A stretch of DNA of 64,000 nucleotides from Lumbricus terrestris (lineage: Eukaryota > Annelida > Clitellata > Crassiclitellata > Lumbricidae), in assembly GCA_949752735.1 (NCBI GenBank), contig OX457037.1:67881811-67945810 (forward strand), given 5' to 3'. This document shows positions 12,406 to 24,402 of this stretch, piece by piece; within the stretch, counting starts at the first letter, position 1; every line of letters begins with the position of its first letter. The notes under the pieces are model-generated. The model was not told the DNA's origin and ran no database searches. It saw nothing but the letters and a program-made list of their open reading frames with translations. A program made the translations under genes and the position numbers.

Positions 12406-13405
12406 ATGAATAATGTTCTCAACTTCGGCATAATATGAGAACGGATGACCAATGCTCTGCCTCACCGCCTTACCCTTTCACCGACAACGTATACGGTCAG
12501 TGTATAATACTAATTTAAGTCGAATTGTCTAAATGCATAAAATGACAATTATACAAACTAGTCAGTGCTTCTACATTTCACTTTCGCACTTACTAAGACC
12601 GTTAAGTCCACGAACGAATGAGTCAAGCATGTACGGTAATTATTGCGTACTCGCCTTATCCCTCCATGGCAACTGCGCAGATGCATAGCACTAGCAGTTT
12701 CCCCTGTAGCCTAATCGGTGATTATGCTACTCAAGCAGGAACAAGTTACAACGACTGTGAACACACTGAACAGGTGCAGGTCGATAAACTGCATGCAAGG
12801 GATGCTATAATATTTATACGCAGTTCTGTTCGTTGCATTGTAACAGCTGACGTGAGATCTAAACTTGTTATTCCCCGGTTCAACTTCAACGACCTCTCAA
12901 CTTAAGAATATGCTTTACAATAACGACTCATCTATCATTCTTGTCCGAAGTTATCATACGCTACTTACACTCTATAGATAGGGTATAGCCATGCATGGTG
13001 TACTTGGGGTCAGCGGTTTCTACTCACTGATAATTATTGTTACAGAGCCGAACTATTATTCAATTTCTAATTTCTTAAAACTAATGCTGTGCATTGTGCG
13101 ACCTGTCCATAATTATATGCCCTGAAATGGAAACTCCTATCTCCCCTCCTCCTCCTCCTCCCATGGCTATACGTAGCCAACATACCAAAACAGGACATTG
13201 CTGTTTTCCATAGAGCTTACAGCAATATTTGCAGGAAGGATATGGAGAATGAAAGAGAAACAAAAGCGGGTGAAGACTACGCTGACCCGGCAGACGACTT
13301 ACATGTAGGAGCTGACGACAGAACAAGACAAATAAGAACGGAAATAGAACCGCGGACAATGAGCAGATCGCTTATTCGTACCCACCGCCGTCAAATGTCT
13401 GGTGT
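12406..13405. other. Intergenic, no convincing gene
   Basis: A 95-codon + frame at 12618-12905 has no recognised motif, splice context or codon bias and is left uncalled. Confidence 0.35.
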
Positions 13406-13410
13406 CGGTT

Positions 13411-13582
13411 ACTGATGAGGATGATGATGATGATTACGACGACGACGACGATGATGATGATAATAAAGATGATCATGACGACGACGACGACGATGATAAT
13501 GATGATGACGATGATGATGATAATGATGATGATGATGATGATGAGGAGGACGACAACGACAACGACGATGACGATGATACTC
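13411..13582. repeat. GAT/GAC trinucleotide tract
   Basis: Imperfect GAT/GAC run that would encode about 50 aspartates on the + strand. No surrounding gene structure supports translation. Confidence 0.85.
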
Positions 13583-13907
13583 GTTTTGTTGAGTTCTCGC
13601 AGAATATACATTTGAATGGGATTCACGATGGTGTCATGTGGTTCAAAAAGAAAATTTTCGACGTCCCATAAAAACTGCGCCAGAGAGAGAGAGTCCATAT
13701 TTTTCACGGGTGATACTTGAAACCGAGTCCGTTTTGTTTTGTGACGCTGTCTCGGTGCATTGCTTCGTTGCTCTCTTCAACCGAAGAGTGAAGAGACCTA
13801 TATTTGATATTGATGATGTTGGTGCATAGGAATACAAAGCCTCAGCGGGATTCCATAGATTGCTTTATAAGCACACGTAAGACAGGCGCATGGATTGAGG
13901 GATTCAT

Positions 13908-13979
<72 letters not shown>
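13908..13979. repeat. (GA)n microsatellite
   Basis: About 35 GA units with one AAA interruption. Confidence 0.95.
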
Positions 13980-13982
<3 letters not shown>

Positions 13983-14150
13983 ACCAATTGCGATGTATGT
14001 TGTATAATATATATCTGACGTCCATGCATCGAACGTCGAGCTTATAACTTGGTTGGAACTGTTATGATGTGCAGCAGCAGCAAGATCGTCGTTGCTTCAG
14101 TCGCCGGCACACAACGCAACAGACGAACGAGATGCTTCAAATAAGATGCT

Positions 14151-14153
<3 letters not shown>

Positions 14154-14189
<36 letters not shown>
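14154..14189. repeat. (GCA)n microsatellite
   Basis: About 12 GCA units inside a 72-codon + frame (14092-14310). The poly-Ala/Gln/Leu readings in different frames have no other support as protein. Confidence 0.85.
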
Positions 14190-14190
<1 letters not shown>

Positions 14191-14328
14191 GTTGGTGCTT
14201 CTGTACTCTGTACTCTGAACATTCCAAGACATATTAGGGATTTAAGAAGACTTAAGAAGTGTTTGGGGTTCATTGGAGATATAAACCCTCGAGTCAAAAA
14301 CCGACGTTAAAAAGGAATATATATATCG

Positions 14329-14361
14329 GTATGTATGTATGTATGTATGTATGTATGTATG
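14329..14361. repeat. (GTAT)n microsatellite
   Basis: Eight tandem GTAT units. Confidence 0.9.
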
Positions 14362-14744
14362 ACTTTTAATCTCACTGGATTAGTCTAATGATACATTCTC
14401 ACGAGAGCAACTGCGTCTTATAGTTTCTCAGCGACTCAGCTGCTGCACTGAAGACCAGGTTTGTTGTTGTTTACTCCATTTCAATAGCTTATCGAGACAA
14501 TGGATTTTAGGACGACAATAGCTTACCTGCGACTCCGAAGGTATAGTCTAAGTACAGTGATTGATGTCGTCTGAAAACAACTTATTTATCTGCATAGGAA
14601 TTGTTTTCGGGTGTTCCAGAGTCTTGGGTGCTTAGCATACTGGACGGCCAATCAAAAGAGGTGGGTAGTGGGGGGAGGGGGTTCAAATACACACAATGGC
14701 AGATATTTCTTTCAATATTTCGGCGCAACTTTCTCCACACTAAC

Positions 14745-14895
14745 CAATTCAGTTAGTCTCCGTAATGAACTTCTTTGTCTTTCTTTGCTCCTTTTCCGCA
14801 AGCGTTTGAAAACCATTCTCTTTGATTGTGGTTTGGTGTCAGGTCGGGAGCGCCTCTGAGGAGTTCTCTTGAAGGGTGCTATATAAATTTACGAT
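14745..14895 (+). mobile_element. LINE 3' end, interrupted by pogo-like element
   Basis: The + strand reads SVSLRNELLCLSLLLFRKRLKTILFDCG and then GRERL-stop, followed by the standard LINE tail (GGAGCGCCTCTGAGG, GAAGGGTGCTATATAAATTT). The tail is cut at 14896 by the TA insertion site of the pogo-like element and resumes at 17800 as CAATTACAATTAC, a repeat-type LINE terminus. Confidence 0.65.
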
Positions 14896-15023
14896 TAGAG
14901 TGCTTGGGGGGAAGTCCGACACTGGAGGGAAGTTCGACAGACGTAACTGTTTTGCCTACTTACTCACGAACTTTAATGACACGTCATTTGCGAATATATT
15001 TTTTAATAAAGCCTGCTTTAGTT

Positions 15024-16470
15024 CAGGGCCGTTTTAAGGAGTTTTGGGGCCCTAGGCACAAACCCTAATCCTAAACATATCCACGAGTCTAATCTACTCT
15101 AGCCAAATCAAGGTTTCTGGGGAAGGAGAACAAGTATTTACACACACATTTTTGTCGGTCGATTGCTCGAGACGTGTAGCGCCGAGACGGGAGGGCTATG
15201 GGAAAGGAATGTCCGAATGTGTCCCTCCATGAAGTCAGAAATTGTTGAATTTTCACATTGCATTTTAAGCTGCCATCTTTACAAAATTGCTCAACATTCG
15301 CAGTGCTGACATGCCTAGTCTAAGACTTCTATGATTGTTCTTGCAATTATAATAATTCCTTATTCAGTTTCCACATTGTAATGATAGGCCACATGCAGCA
15401 TTGTAAGCTGGGATCTAAGCAAAATTACAGATTATTATTTCAGTGCTGATTACAAGAGTGGTTGAAAGTTTCAATAAAATTAATATAATTATTATTACAA
15501 TCATAATTTCTTGACGTATCAAATTCAGCAACTCAGTTCTGCTGCTTCTGGACCATTAGGCCAACAGCATAATAGGCCTAGTAGCCTAACGAATAACTGC
15601 AGACAGATCTAGGCTATAATTATATAAGACCTACTTTCTTGCATTGGAATTGGCTTATTCCCGCGCGTTGCTAAAAAGGCTTGTATTGTTGACCATGGAG
15701 GATAGGCTAACAGTTCTCGGAATTGCCACAAATGTTACACAAACCAAGGAAGAACCGCCAAAATCTGGAAGTCATGTAGTAGGCCTAATGATGCTGTTTT
15801 ACTAAGTGTTCAAGTAACAAAACCTTTTTAAATTTCGACAGTTTTAAATTTGAAAGGTAGCACTAAAAAGTCGAAAATTGGTTTTACAAAAATAGTACTT
15901 GTACAAATATTAACAGTAAATTATACCGTACTCATTGTAAGATGATTGTATCATATTATTACATTAATTGATTTTATCGTCATAATATCATACAATAGTA
16001 AATAATATCACGGTATATTACTAGAGTTCGTGTATTATACAAAAATGTAAGCAGCAATTCAAACTTATAATTTGGTCAAATGTTTTGGGTAGTCATTTCT
16101 GGGTGAAGTTCCTTCCACACTGGGAGATGCTTAGATTAAACACTGAACGTAACCCGATTCCCGTCTCAAACTCTCAGTCTCAGATATAGAGTGCCGGTAC
16201 TCTATTCATGCCTTCTATGGGCATGTGTGTCATTTTGTTACGTTTATTAATATTGATAGAAGAACCTAGGCCTATACACAGCTAGAGCACAGCAATCTTT
16301 GTATTACAAGTGTACTGTGTAAAATAAATTTAAGCTTAGCACACGTTAAAGTTCGTATAACATGTTGCTAATTTGTTATGCAATGTAGCATTTTGGGTCG
16401 CCGCGGGGCCCCCCTGTTGCGCGGGGCCCTAGGCCCGGGCCTCGCGGGCCTGTGCCTTAAAACGGCTCTG
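15024..16470. mobile_element. Non-autonomous hAT element, 1.45 kb
   Basis: The left end is CAGGGCCGTTTTAAGG and the right end, reverse-complemented, CAGAGCCGTTTTAAGG. The 8-bp target duplication CTTTAGTT is exact (15016-15023 and 16471-16478). Subterminal GGGGCCCTAGGC blocks occur at both ends. No transposase frame is visible in the AT-rich interior. Confidence 0.85.
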
Positions 16471-16979
16471 CTTTAGTTGTTGTTTTGGCCAACTCGGATT
16501 AAAATTTGACCACATGCAATCCGCGAAACCCTGAGCTAAATCAATGCACCTGATAATGATCAATGCATCCGACTGCCCAATGTAAAATCATGTTAAAAGT
16601 TTATTTGCATATCCCTCACCTCGAGGGAGATTTTATTGTTGTTAATGCTTGAACTACGTCTATTGGCAATGAAAAGTAGGCCGGTAGGATGCATAGTGCT
16701 CATTACACAGTGGGTCGCCGAGTAAGTGACCTGTCGAACTTCCCCCCCAAGTTCGGGTAAGTTCGACACCTCTGATTGGGGTAAGTTCGACAGTGTACGA
16801 ATCATGCATATACGTGGGATTATGTGATTCGTTTTATGCGTGTATCATTACTGTAGATGCAAAATGTCTATAAAACGAAAGTCTGATTATTTTTTGGCCT
16901 ACAAGAGATGTTCAAGAAGACAGACCTAATTTATACAAAACATTATGTATCCAATATCATGGACTTGCTATTAATTCAC

Positions 16980-17365
16980 CATGCATGTATGTATGCATGC
17001 ATGTATGTATGCACTACATGTATGTATGCATTGTATGTATGCATGTATATAATATATGTATGTATTATGTATGTATGTATGTATGCAACTATGTAGTATG
17101 TATGTATGTATGTATGCATGCATGCATGTATGTATGTACGTATGTATGTATATATGCAATATGCATGTGTGTATGTATGTATGTATGTATGTATGTATGC
17201 ATGTATGTATGTATGTATGTATGTATGTATGTATGTATGTATGTATGTATGTATGTATGTATGTATGTATGTATGTATGTATGTATGTATGTATGTATGT
17301 ATGTATGTATGTATGTATGTAGACCTAAGTATGTGTGTATGTACGTATGCATGGATTATGATACC
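16980..17365. repeat. (TATG)n microsatellite
   Basis: TATG tetranucleotides with CATG variants, purest from about 17165 to 17322. It lies within the pogo-like element and produces long spurious MYVC/HTYI frames. Confidence 0.95.
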
Positions 17366-17403
17366 AATGCTAACGATGCCAGTGATCCATGTAATTACGC
17401 TTT

Positions 17404-17549
17404 GCTCAATGTGGTTGTTCATATTTTGATCCACCCAAGAACCAGGAAGAAGAATGGATAAGGTGTCAGATGTGTGGACGTTGGTTTCATGAGACGTGTA
17501 CATATGCTGTCAATGACATTTATCTAATCTGCACACGTTGTAAATACTG
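17404..17549 (+). pseudogene. C-terminal PHD-like tail of a pogo-like transposase
   Basis: In the frame starting near 17425 the sequence reads DPPKNQEEEWIRCQMCGRWF, then HETCTY, a short spacer and ICTRCKY before a TGA at 17547-17549. The C-x2-C, H-x2-C and C-x2-C spacing is that of a small PHD/RING-like finger. Invertebrate pogo/Tigger-type transposases commonly end with such a finger. The DDE core is not recognisable upstream, where the microsatellite and hAT insertion lie, so this is a remnant. Confidence 0.6.
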
Positions 17550-17801
17550 ATACCAGTGACAGACAGTAACTGTCGGAATTCCCCCCACAGTGAGGGGAAA
17601 TTCGACAATTTGTAGCCCTCAGAAAAGGTGTTTGTATCTTCAAGAAATAAACTGCAGGGAATAAATTGTTATTGCTTTTGCTTAAAGAGATATAGTAGGC
17701 CTACTACTATAAAGTATTTTTGTTAGAATTTTATGATCTCGTTTTAGCCTAGAAATTTCGCAAAAATGCTTAATGTGTCGAACTTCCCCACAAGCACTCT
17801 A

Positions 17802-18650
17802 CAATTACAATTACAGCTACAACGAGTATGCCTATTCACTGACCTACGCTGTCGGTGAGAAGACAAGACGGTGAGGGAGATAGCTGATCACCAGACCTCA
17901 TACGCTGAGGCTAAGAAAACTAAGTCGCCAGCACTTCAAACCCATAACATATCTGCCTCTGAGGCTAGCATAAGAAAATGCTCTTTGTCTTTTAGTTTTC
18001 GTTTGTTTAGGGGCCTACTTATCTGACCGACTTTCTTTCGTTCATTCACCGATTCCTAAAACAGAAGAAGTCCATAGTATGTGATTATTGTGATATTACC
18101 CGACTCCAAAGAGACCCATAGATGACTCTAGGTTTTCACACACTTTTAGCTATGCACATGATTTAGAACCTGTGTGTTATTTTCTAATGCATTGCATACT
18201 AATACCGCAGTCATTACACCGGGTTTCTTATCGGTGACATACCAATGCTCTCTCTGTAATAAGGGCCCTGGCTGTTGGCTCTGTGTGTACAGTCGATTAG
18301 TCTAATATACAGTCTCTGTGCCTGGTGGGCGTTGTCCGCTTTCGCCTTTAAAGAATCTCTCTATACAGCAAACGAACAACAGACGTGCTTGGTTTTTCTA
18401 TTTAATATTCCTCCTAAATCTGTTCCCAGGGCTCTCGACTCACTCAAAGGCAACAGCAAATATTTTAATATAAACAGGAATTGGACTTTTACATGAGATT
18501 ATAATAAGACAATAGCAACAAATGCATCAACAATAACAGTAATATGAATAGTGATCGTGATAAATCTGCTTTTGCCAATCGGCAAGGCACTTCAAAGCAT
18601 GCATTAATCCAGTAACAATCATATTGAAATATTATTATTGAATGACAGTG
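17802..18650. other. Intergenic, no gene seen
   Basis: Starts with the resumed LINE tail (CAATTACAATTAC). No coding evidence afterwards. Confidence 0.4.
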
Positions 18651-18654
18651 ACTA

Positions 18655-18872
18655 TTTTTGTTATTATTATTGCTACTGCTGCTACTACTGCTACTCCTAC
18701 TACCGTATACTACTGTTACTGCTACTGCTACTGTTACTGCTACTGCTGCTAATACAACTGCTACTACTACTACTTCTACTTCTACTAATACTACTACCAC
18801 TACCACTACTACTACAACAACTACTACAGCAATAACAGCAACAACAGCAATAACAGCAACAACTATTCTGTG
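18655..18872. repeat. TTA/CTA/ACT/CAA trinucleotide tract
   Basis: Triplet-structured low-complexity DNA, open in four frames as poly-Leu, poly-Thr, poly-Val or poly-Ser. Not a gene. Confidence 0.9.
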
Positions 18873-19390
18873 TGGATGGCTGTGCGTGCACGTGGAACCA
18901 CAAAGTCCCTTCAAAAGACCGAGCTCAAAGAGCGGTGACCAGAGAGAGCTGCAGCCTGCAGGGCTCTAAAGTCAAGCTGCAGTGTGACCTACGCAGAAAG
19001 ACGTTTGAATCGCACAGCCACAACGTCAAAATCCAGAAGGCCAAGTCTGACAAACCCTTCACCGAAGGCACCTCTCAAGCTCTCAGTCTCTCAAGGGAAG
19101 ACATACACGTTCGGATGTTGTGACATTCATCCCTTGGTCACGTGGACCGTGCCAGGCATTGACCGTTACAGCATCCGATGCCAACATCTCTTCCCATCCA
19201 CCCAACACATCGATCAGAACAGACGAAGCGAGCGACGATTGTGCAGTCAATAAATGAGTTCAGTTCACTTCAAACGGCGTCTTTCTGTCGCTCGCTTTTG
19301 GTGGAAGGCAGCGGCGGCGATTGGAACGAGGACGAAGGTCTGGAATTCATCGGAGAAAATTTGACAGGCGTGCAATGCATATTTTAAGGG
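18873..19390 (+). other. GC-rich island, possible LTR with primer-binding region
   Basis: This block is GC-richer than its surroundings. It has AATAAA at 19249-19254 and, about 40 bases later, TTTTGGTGGAAGGCAGCGG (from 19294), which resembles the primer-binding region next to an LTR. The three overlapping frames here (up to 89 codons) do not resemble a family. An LTR-retrotransposon remnant is my best guess; an unrecognised exon is the alternative. Confidence 0.25.
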
Positions 19391-19639
19391 AAATGCTTGA
19401 TCAGTAAAATTCAACAACAGCAAATATAAGCAAGCTGACGGAGAGAGGCATTAAACACAGACGGGGAGGGTGGGAGGTACATAAAGAAATATTGTCAGAT
19501 AGTCTGTATACAGGCAGGCATACTGCAGAGAGTGTGAAGCCAGAGGCGTAAACATAATGTAGAGTTGCAGACGGACGTACAGACGCCATGTGAAAATAAC
19601 TGACGCTAATACTTAGGCCTGTAATAGTTCGATCTATCA

Positions 19640-19946
19640 ATCTTCAGGCAGTGATAATAATAATGTAGCGATAATCACAATAATAGCAAAACTAATATCA
19701 GTAGTAGCAATAATGATAATAATGATAGCAGTAATTAAAATAATTACACCGATAAAAATGATAATAATGATAATAGGCCTAATAATAATGATTATAATAA
19801 TAATGGCCACCTTGACGAATAGGCCTATAGGGTCCATTCCAGACAAATCTGCTTTTATGGTTAGTGTTCCCGAGGAATCATGTTTAGGAAGAAAAAATAA
19901 TAAAATAATAAAATAATAAAAATAATAAAATGAATGAAAGCAATGA

Positions 19947-19991
<45 letters not shown>

Positions 19992-20000
19992 CACAATAAT
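19640..20000. repeat. AAT/ATA trinucleotide-rich tract
   Basis: Several blocks of AAT/ATA units separated by unique sequence, with a pure run at about 19948-19990. TAGGCCTA occurs at about 19778 and 19820. Confidence 0.85.
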
Positions 20001-20569
20001 AGCAATACTAATTAACACACTATGCTAGTGTTTTGCTAGGCGTTCACTGTTCATCAGGCACAGCCAGTTGGTGTTTCACAGTTTGAATTGGAAATAAATG
20101 ATGGTTTTCATAATAAAAATTTAAAAAAAAAAATAATAATAATAATATTGGTTCAATCAGCAGACCCAATAAATAGGCGTTACCCAACAACAATCATCTA
20201 GAAAAATCTGCTTTGAATCAACTGAGAAACGTTGAAATTGTCTTCAACTGTTTTTAACTGAAATCTACTCCGTTATCAAGCACATGCTACGACAGCTGAA
20301 AGCCTCTGGAGGTCATTAGCAGAGGTCATTAGAATCAGACAGCGTACCTAGTAACCTGATTACCGAATAGGAATGTCTATAATGACAGACTTGTGATCCA
20401 AACCACACACTTGACATTCCTCAAACATAATATCATTATTGTTATGAGATCATGATAGGCTTATTATTAACCCAAGGTACAATTAGGTGCCCTCAAGAAA
20501 GAAACAATTAGTGGGACCTATTGCAGGACACTTTCGTCATCAGATAGAGGCTCTTGAAGTAATTATTGC

Positions 20570-20614
20570 ATAATAATAATAGCAATAATAATAATAATAG
20601 TAATAATAATAATG

Positions 20615-20681
<67 letters not shown>

Positions 20682-20695
20682 TAATATAAAAAATA
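20570..20695. repeat. (AAT)n microsatellite
   Basis: Long AAT run with few interruptions. Confidence 0.95.
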
Positions 20696-20699
20696 ATAA

Positions 20700-21598
20700 C
20701 TTCTTTATGCACAATTAGAAGACGAATTTCATGCTCCCAATCGCAAATTCTCCTATATTCGGAGGGATAATTTAATGCATGTTGGCTACCTGGGTTAAAG
20801 TTATCATTAATACTAACTAAGCTGTAATTGATGCTGCTACTAGTGCTAGCGTGACTGTTGCTACACAACATAGGTCTACTAGGCTACTACTGCCAGTTTT
20901 ATTATCATAATATTTTTTAACATTTACGGAATGCAGAATAAAATAATCACTGATAGACGCAATTTAAGCGGACGATATTGTTCAGGACACTTTGAAGACA
21001 GCCACCAAAAACACAACGAGATAAAAATAATTAATAGATGTGCTTCAGATTGACGTCATGTGGAAGTTGGTCCGAATCCGTTCTTTCGATGCAGCAAAAT
21101 CAGAGAATTCTTCTCTGAATTACTAATCTAACACAATTGTCTGCATGTGTGAAATAACAGTCGCAATTCATCGACGTCTCTGATTGTTTGTCGTCTAGTC
21201 GTTGAATCCTCGGCCACTTTTTGTGTTTGGGTCATTTCTTTTGTCACAGATATTTCGTTTCGCTTTGCTTTACCACTGTCTGGAATTATTTTGCTCCGTA
21301 TAGAAGAAACCTACTTGTCTAATGGTGTCAGAAATCATATTCCCAAGGTTTTGACTTTTGGCCGATCACTGTCTATAACTACATAGCCAACAAAGTATGT
21401 CACTTTGAACCGATGGAGTGAGGAAGACGCACTTACTCTACACACGCACTGCAGGATGGTGGTGTCCATGTCCTCAGCATGCGGATGGCATGACGTAGAA
21501 GTGAAATTTGAGGGCAATCTTTATCTGCTTTGGATGTCGTCCAAGATATTCTAAGGAGCAAATCAAACGAACCGAAAGACAAAGAAGTCACAAGATAA
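20700..21598. other. Intergenic, no gene seen
   Basis: Only short frames without family resemblance. Confidence 0.4.
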
Positions 21599-21601
21599 GA
21601 G

Positions 21602-21603
21602 AC

Positions 21604-21648
<45 letters not shown>

Positions 21649-21650
21649 AA
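21602..21650. repeat. (CAGA)n microsatellite
   Basis: Twelve CAGA units, then degenerate purine-rich sequence. Confidence 0.9.
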
Positions 21651-21894
21651 GCAGAGATCAGGCAAATTAAGAACAGAGACATCAGGAGAGGGGCAGAGAT
21701 GAAGAGAGATACTCAGACAAACAACAGCAATACCCGGACACATATAGAGAAAGGGACACACAGAGCGTGCGAGTGTGTGCGGGAGAGATAGGGAGAAACA
21801 GATGTCAACCTGGGATAGTATAAACTGACAGCCGTAAAGGTGTCGGGTATTGGTTAACATGAGACTCAGATCACCGGTAGCAAAACCACACGCA

Positions 21895-22560
21895 TATGTA
21901 TAATATAAATATATATGCATCTGATTCTGATTATATATGTAAATATATATACATATGTGTATATATAATATATATGTTTACGTGTGTGTGTATGTATGTA
22001 TATATATAATATATATGTTTACGTGTTCGTGTGTGTAATGGCAGGGGTTTATCTATGCAGCTCTGTAAGGTGTAGATGAGCCTCAAGCCCAACGTTTCGT
22101 ATTATGCCTAAAAGGCTAAACGTCGGCTGTTAGAAATTACAATCGTATAAGCCACTTGTTGAGCACCGGTTGCCTGTATACAATACACAATACACAATAT
22201 ACACTCATCCACGCATAGTCGCATACACACAGCAACATGAAGACCTGTAATAGAAACTTCATTCCATTGACTTGTTTAAAAATCTCTACCCTCCATTACG
22301 TAACGCACTCTTTGTAAGCTTATACTTATAGGCTTGTAGATCTGAGCAATGTCGGCTACATACATATACATGCACTGGGTATGTAGTAATAATGCGTCAC
22401 TAAAAAGGCTCACTATGCCAATATAAAGATATAGGCGTATACTGTTAAACATATATATAATACAGGCGTCAAGTCTCTAAGGTATAGTATATACATACAT
22501 GTATATAATATATATATATAATATATATATTATGTAGGCTTACCGAGGTATGTGGTTCTG
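21895..22560. other. AT-rich intergenic DNA with short TATA/TGTG tracts
   Basis: A duplicated TATATATAATATATATGTTTACGTG motif (split at about 21961 and 22002) and several TATA runs. No gene. Confidence 0.5.
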
Positions 22561-22672
22561 TTTATGTTAATGAAACCTCTGACATAATAATACAATGTCC
22601 CGTGTTTAATAAAGTGTTGGCGTTGTGAGACCGAGAAAAAGGCAGCAAAAATATACATGCGTGTATACATGC

Positions 22673-22676
<4 letters not shown>

Positions 22677-22755
<79 letters not shown>
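22677..22755. repeat. (GA)n microsatellite
   Basis: About 39 GA units. Confidence 0.95.
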
Positions 22756-22757
<2 letters not shown>

Positions 22758-22795
22758 CCCACCAGCACAGAGAGACAGAGAGACTGAGGCACCGG

Positions 22796-23240
22796 TGTAA
22801 AGGTTTCAAATTATCCCCCTCCTAAACATTACCCCCACCCCCCGGTAACTTGAAACCGGTTTCAAATTACCCCCGGACACTAGATTTGCATCAATCATCG
22901 AATTTATTGCACTAAAAAATCAGAAAAATCATCCCGCTTCTTGTTTTGGTCTGAAGATTTTCATCCCTCATCCCACTTCGTGGTATGTTATCAATTTTTT
23001 GATGGGAAAAAAAATAATAGCCTCGAAGACATTTCTTCATTGTGACTTCAGCGGCGATTAGTATTTTAGTTAAAATATTGATAACAAACCACGAATTCGG
23101 ATGACGGATGAAAATCTTCAGACCAAAACAAGAAGCGGGATGATTTTTCTGATATTTTTAGTGCAATAGATGCGATGATTGATGCAATTTACAGTTTGCA
23201 GAGGGTAATGTTTAGGAGTGGGTAACTTGAAACCTTTACG
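22796..23240. mobile_element. Foldback MITE, 445 bp
   Basis: Arms of about 200 bases pair almost end to end: left TGTAAAGGTTTCAAATTA with right CGTAAAGGTTTCAAGTTA (reverse-complemented), and further in GAAAAATCATCCCGCTTCTT and GTTTTGGTCTGAAGATTTTC on both sides. CCGG flanks both ends (22792-22795, 23241-23244), a possible 4-bp duplication. The loop is short and non-coding. Confidence 0.8.
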
Positions 23241-23929
23241 CCGGGACAGAGGCTAACAGTACCGGCGACGTTTCGTGTAGAGATTGGAGATCACGCGCAG
23301 CAGGGATTCAGTCTATTTCAAACAGATCTTCATTGAAAACGGGGTTAGATCGGAAACTGGATTTTTATTATTATTATACGAAACATATCAAACACATGCA
23401 AACATCACGGGAAAGGTAATGAAGACATCGAAGACACGAACTGACTAAGAGAGACAGAGACAGAGAGAGGCAGACAGAGAGACACAAAGAGACATACATA
23501 GAAAGAGACAGCCTACATAGTGCAGTAAATAAATAAAAAATTGAAATTAATTTTTTTAAACATATTTTTATGTATTATTTGTTTAGGCTATGCATTTAAT
23601 GTTAAAATATGTAATTGAAAAATTATTATACGAAGTTACGAACTAGACTATACATATTATTTATATTTGCGTTATTATATTAATGGATGAAGCCATGTGT
23701 GTATAATTACTAAGTCTTACGTATATGCCAAAATTGCAAATTTTCATTAAGCATTATTGCATAAAGCCTCTTCAAGGAAAGCCCCTCAAGCAAACACATT
23801 TGAAAATGGATGCAGTGAAGACCAACAAGAGTAAAGTTATGTAGGTCTACATGCAGGATACACGTGTCTAAATATATATATAATATATATATATATAACT
23901 AGCTGTACCCGGCCACCCGTTGCTGTGGC

Positions 23930-24197
23930 TGAAAAGACCGTCCAACCCTCCCTCCCTACTTCCCTTCCCCTGCCTCCTTCCCTCCCTTACCCTGCCTCCC
24001 TCCCTCCGTTCCTCTGTCCCTCCCTACCTCCATTTCCCTCCCTCTCCCCTTCCCTCCTCCATCCCTTCCCTCCTCCCCTCCCTTCCGTTTCTTCCCTCCC
24101 TCCCCTCCGTCCCTCCCCTCCATCCCTCTCCTCCCTCCATTCCGTCCGCTCCCTCCCCTCCCCCTTCTTCCCGCTCCCTCCCGCTCCCTTCCTCCCA
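23930..24197. repeat. Polypyrimidine CCCT/TCCC tract
   Basis: About 270 bases with very few purines on the + strand, built from irregular CCCT, CCTT and TCCC units. It is open in several frames as Pro/Ser/Leu-rich or Gly/Arg-rich frames, which are not genes. Strand asymmetry on this scale can form triplex (H-DNA) structures. Confidence 0.9.
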
Positions 24198-24299
24198 CAC
24201 GGCCGCATTCAAATGCAAATAAATTGAATTCGCTGAAATCGAATGCAATGTTGTGTTTTTTCGAGAAAAGCATTATTAAGCATATAAAAACCAGTTCGC

Positions 24300-24402
24300 T
24301 GTCAATCTAGCCTTTTCTAGCCTTTTTTCGACCGGATCTGACCTTTTTCAAAATTCAGAGTGGCATCCCTGACCTTATTCAAAATTCAGAGTGGCATCCC
24401 TG
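24300..24402 (-). mobile_element. Possible hAT end, duplicated
   Basis: Two tandem copies of a block ending TTCAAAATTCAGAGTGGCAT + CCCTG. Read on the minus strand it begins CAGGGATGCCACTCTGAA, a hAT-like terminus. No partner end found in the window. Confidence 0.35.

Larger units (their letters stand above)
14898..17799 (+). mobile_element. Pogo/Tc1-mariner-type element, 2.9 kb, nested
   Basis: The terminal inverted repeats are GAGTGCTTGGGGGGAAGTCC at left and, reverse-complemented, GAGTGCTTGTGGGGAAGTTC at right. Both ends are flanked by TA (14896-14897 and 17800-17801). Copies of AAGTTCGACA or AATTCGACA recur just inside both ends (about 14927, 16740-16795, 17570-17605), suggesting subterminal binding sites. 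The right half encodes a PHD-like tail typical of pogo-like transposases. The interior is disrupted by a 1.45-kb hAT (15024-16470) and a TATG microsatellite. Confidence 0.75.

Noticed and set aside
12618..12905. 95-codon + frame as a gene
   Set aside because: No motif, no splice or codon support; length is within chance for 64 kb.
13402..13671. Poly-aspartate protein
   Set aside because: A GAT/GAC repeat with no gene context.
16976..17503. Long MYVC/HTYI reading frames over TATG/ATAC repeats (also 1455-1777, 49134-49883, 52263-52770)
   Set aside because: Tetranucleotide repeats are open in several frames on both strands; no coding signs outside the repeat.
23920..24273. Pro/Ser-rich or Gly/Arg-rich proteins
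   Set aside because: Products of the polypyrimidine tract; five overlapping frames are open at once.
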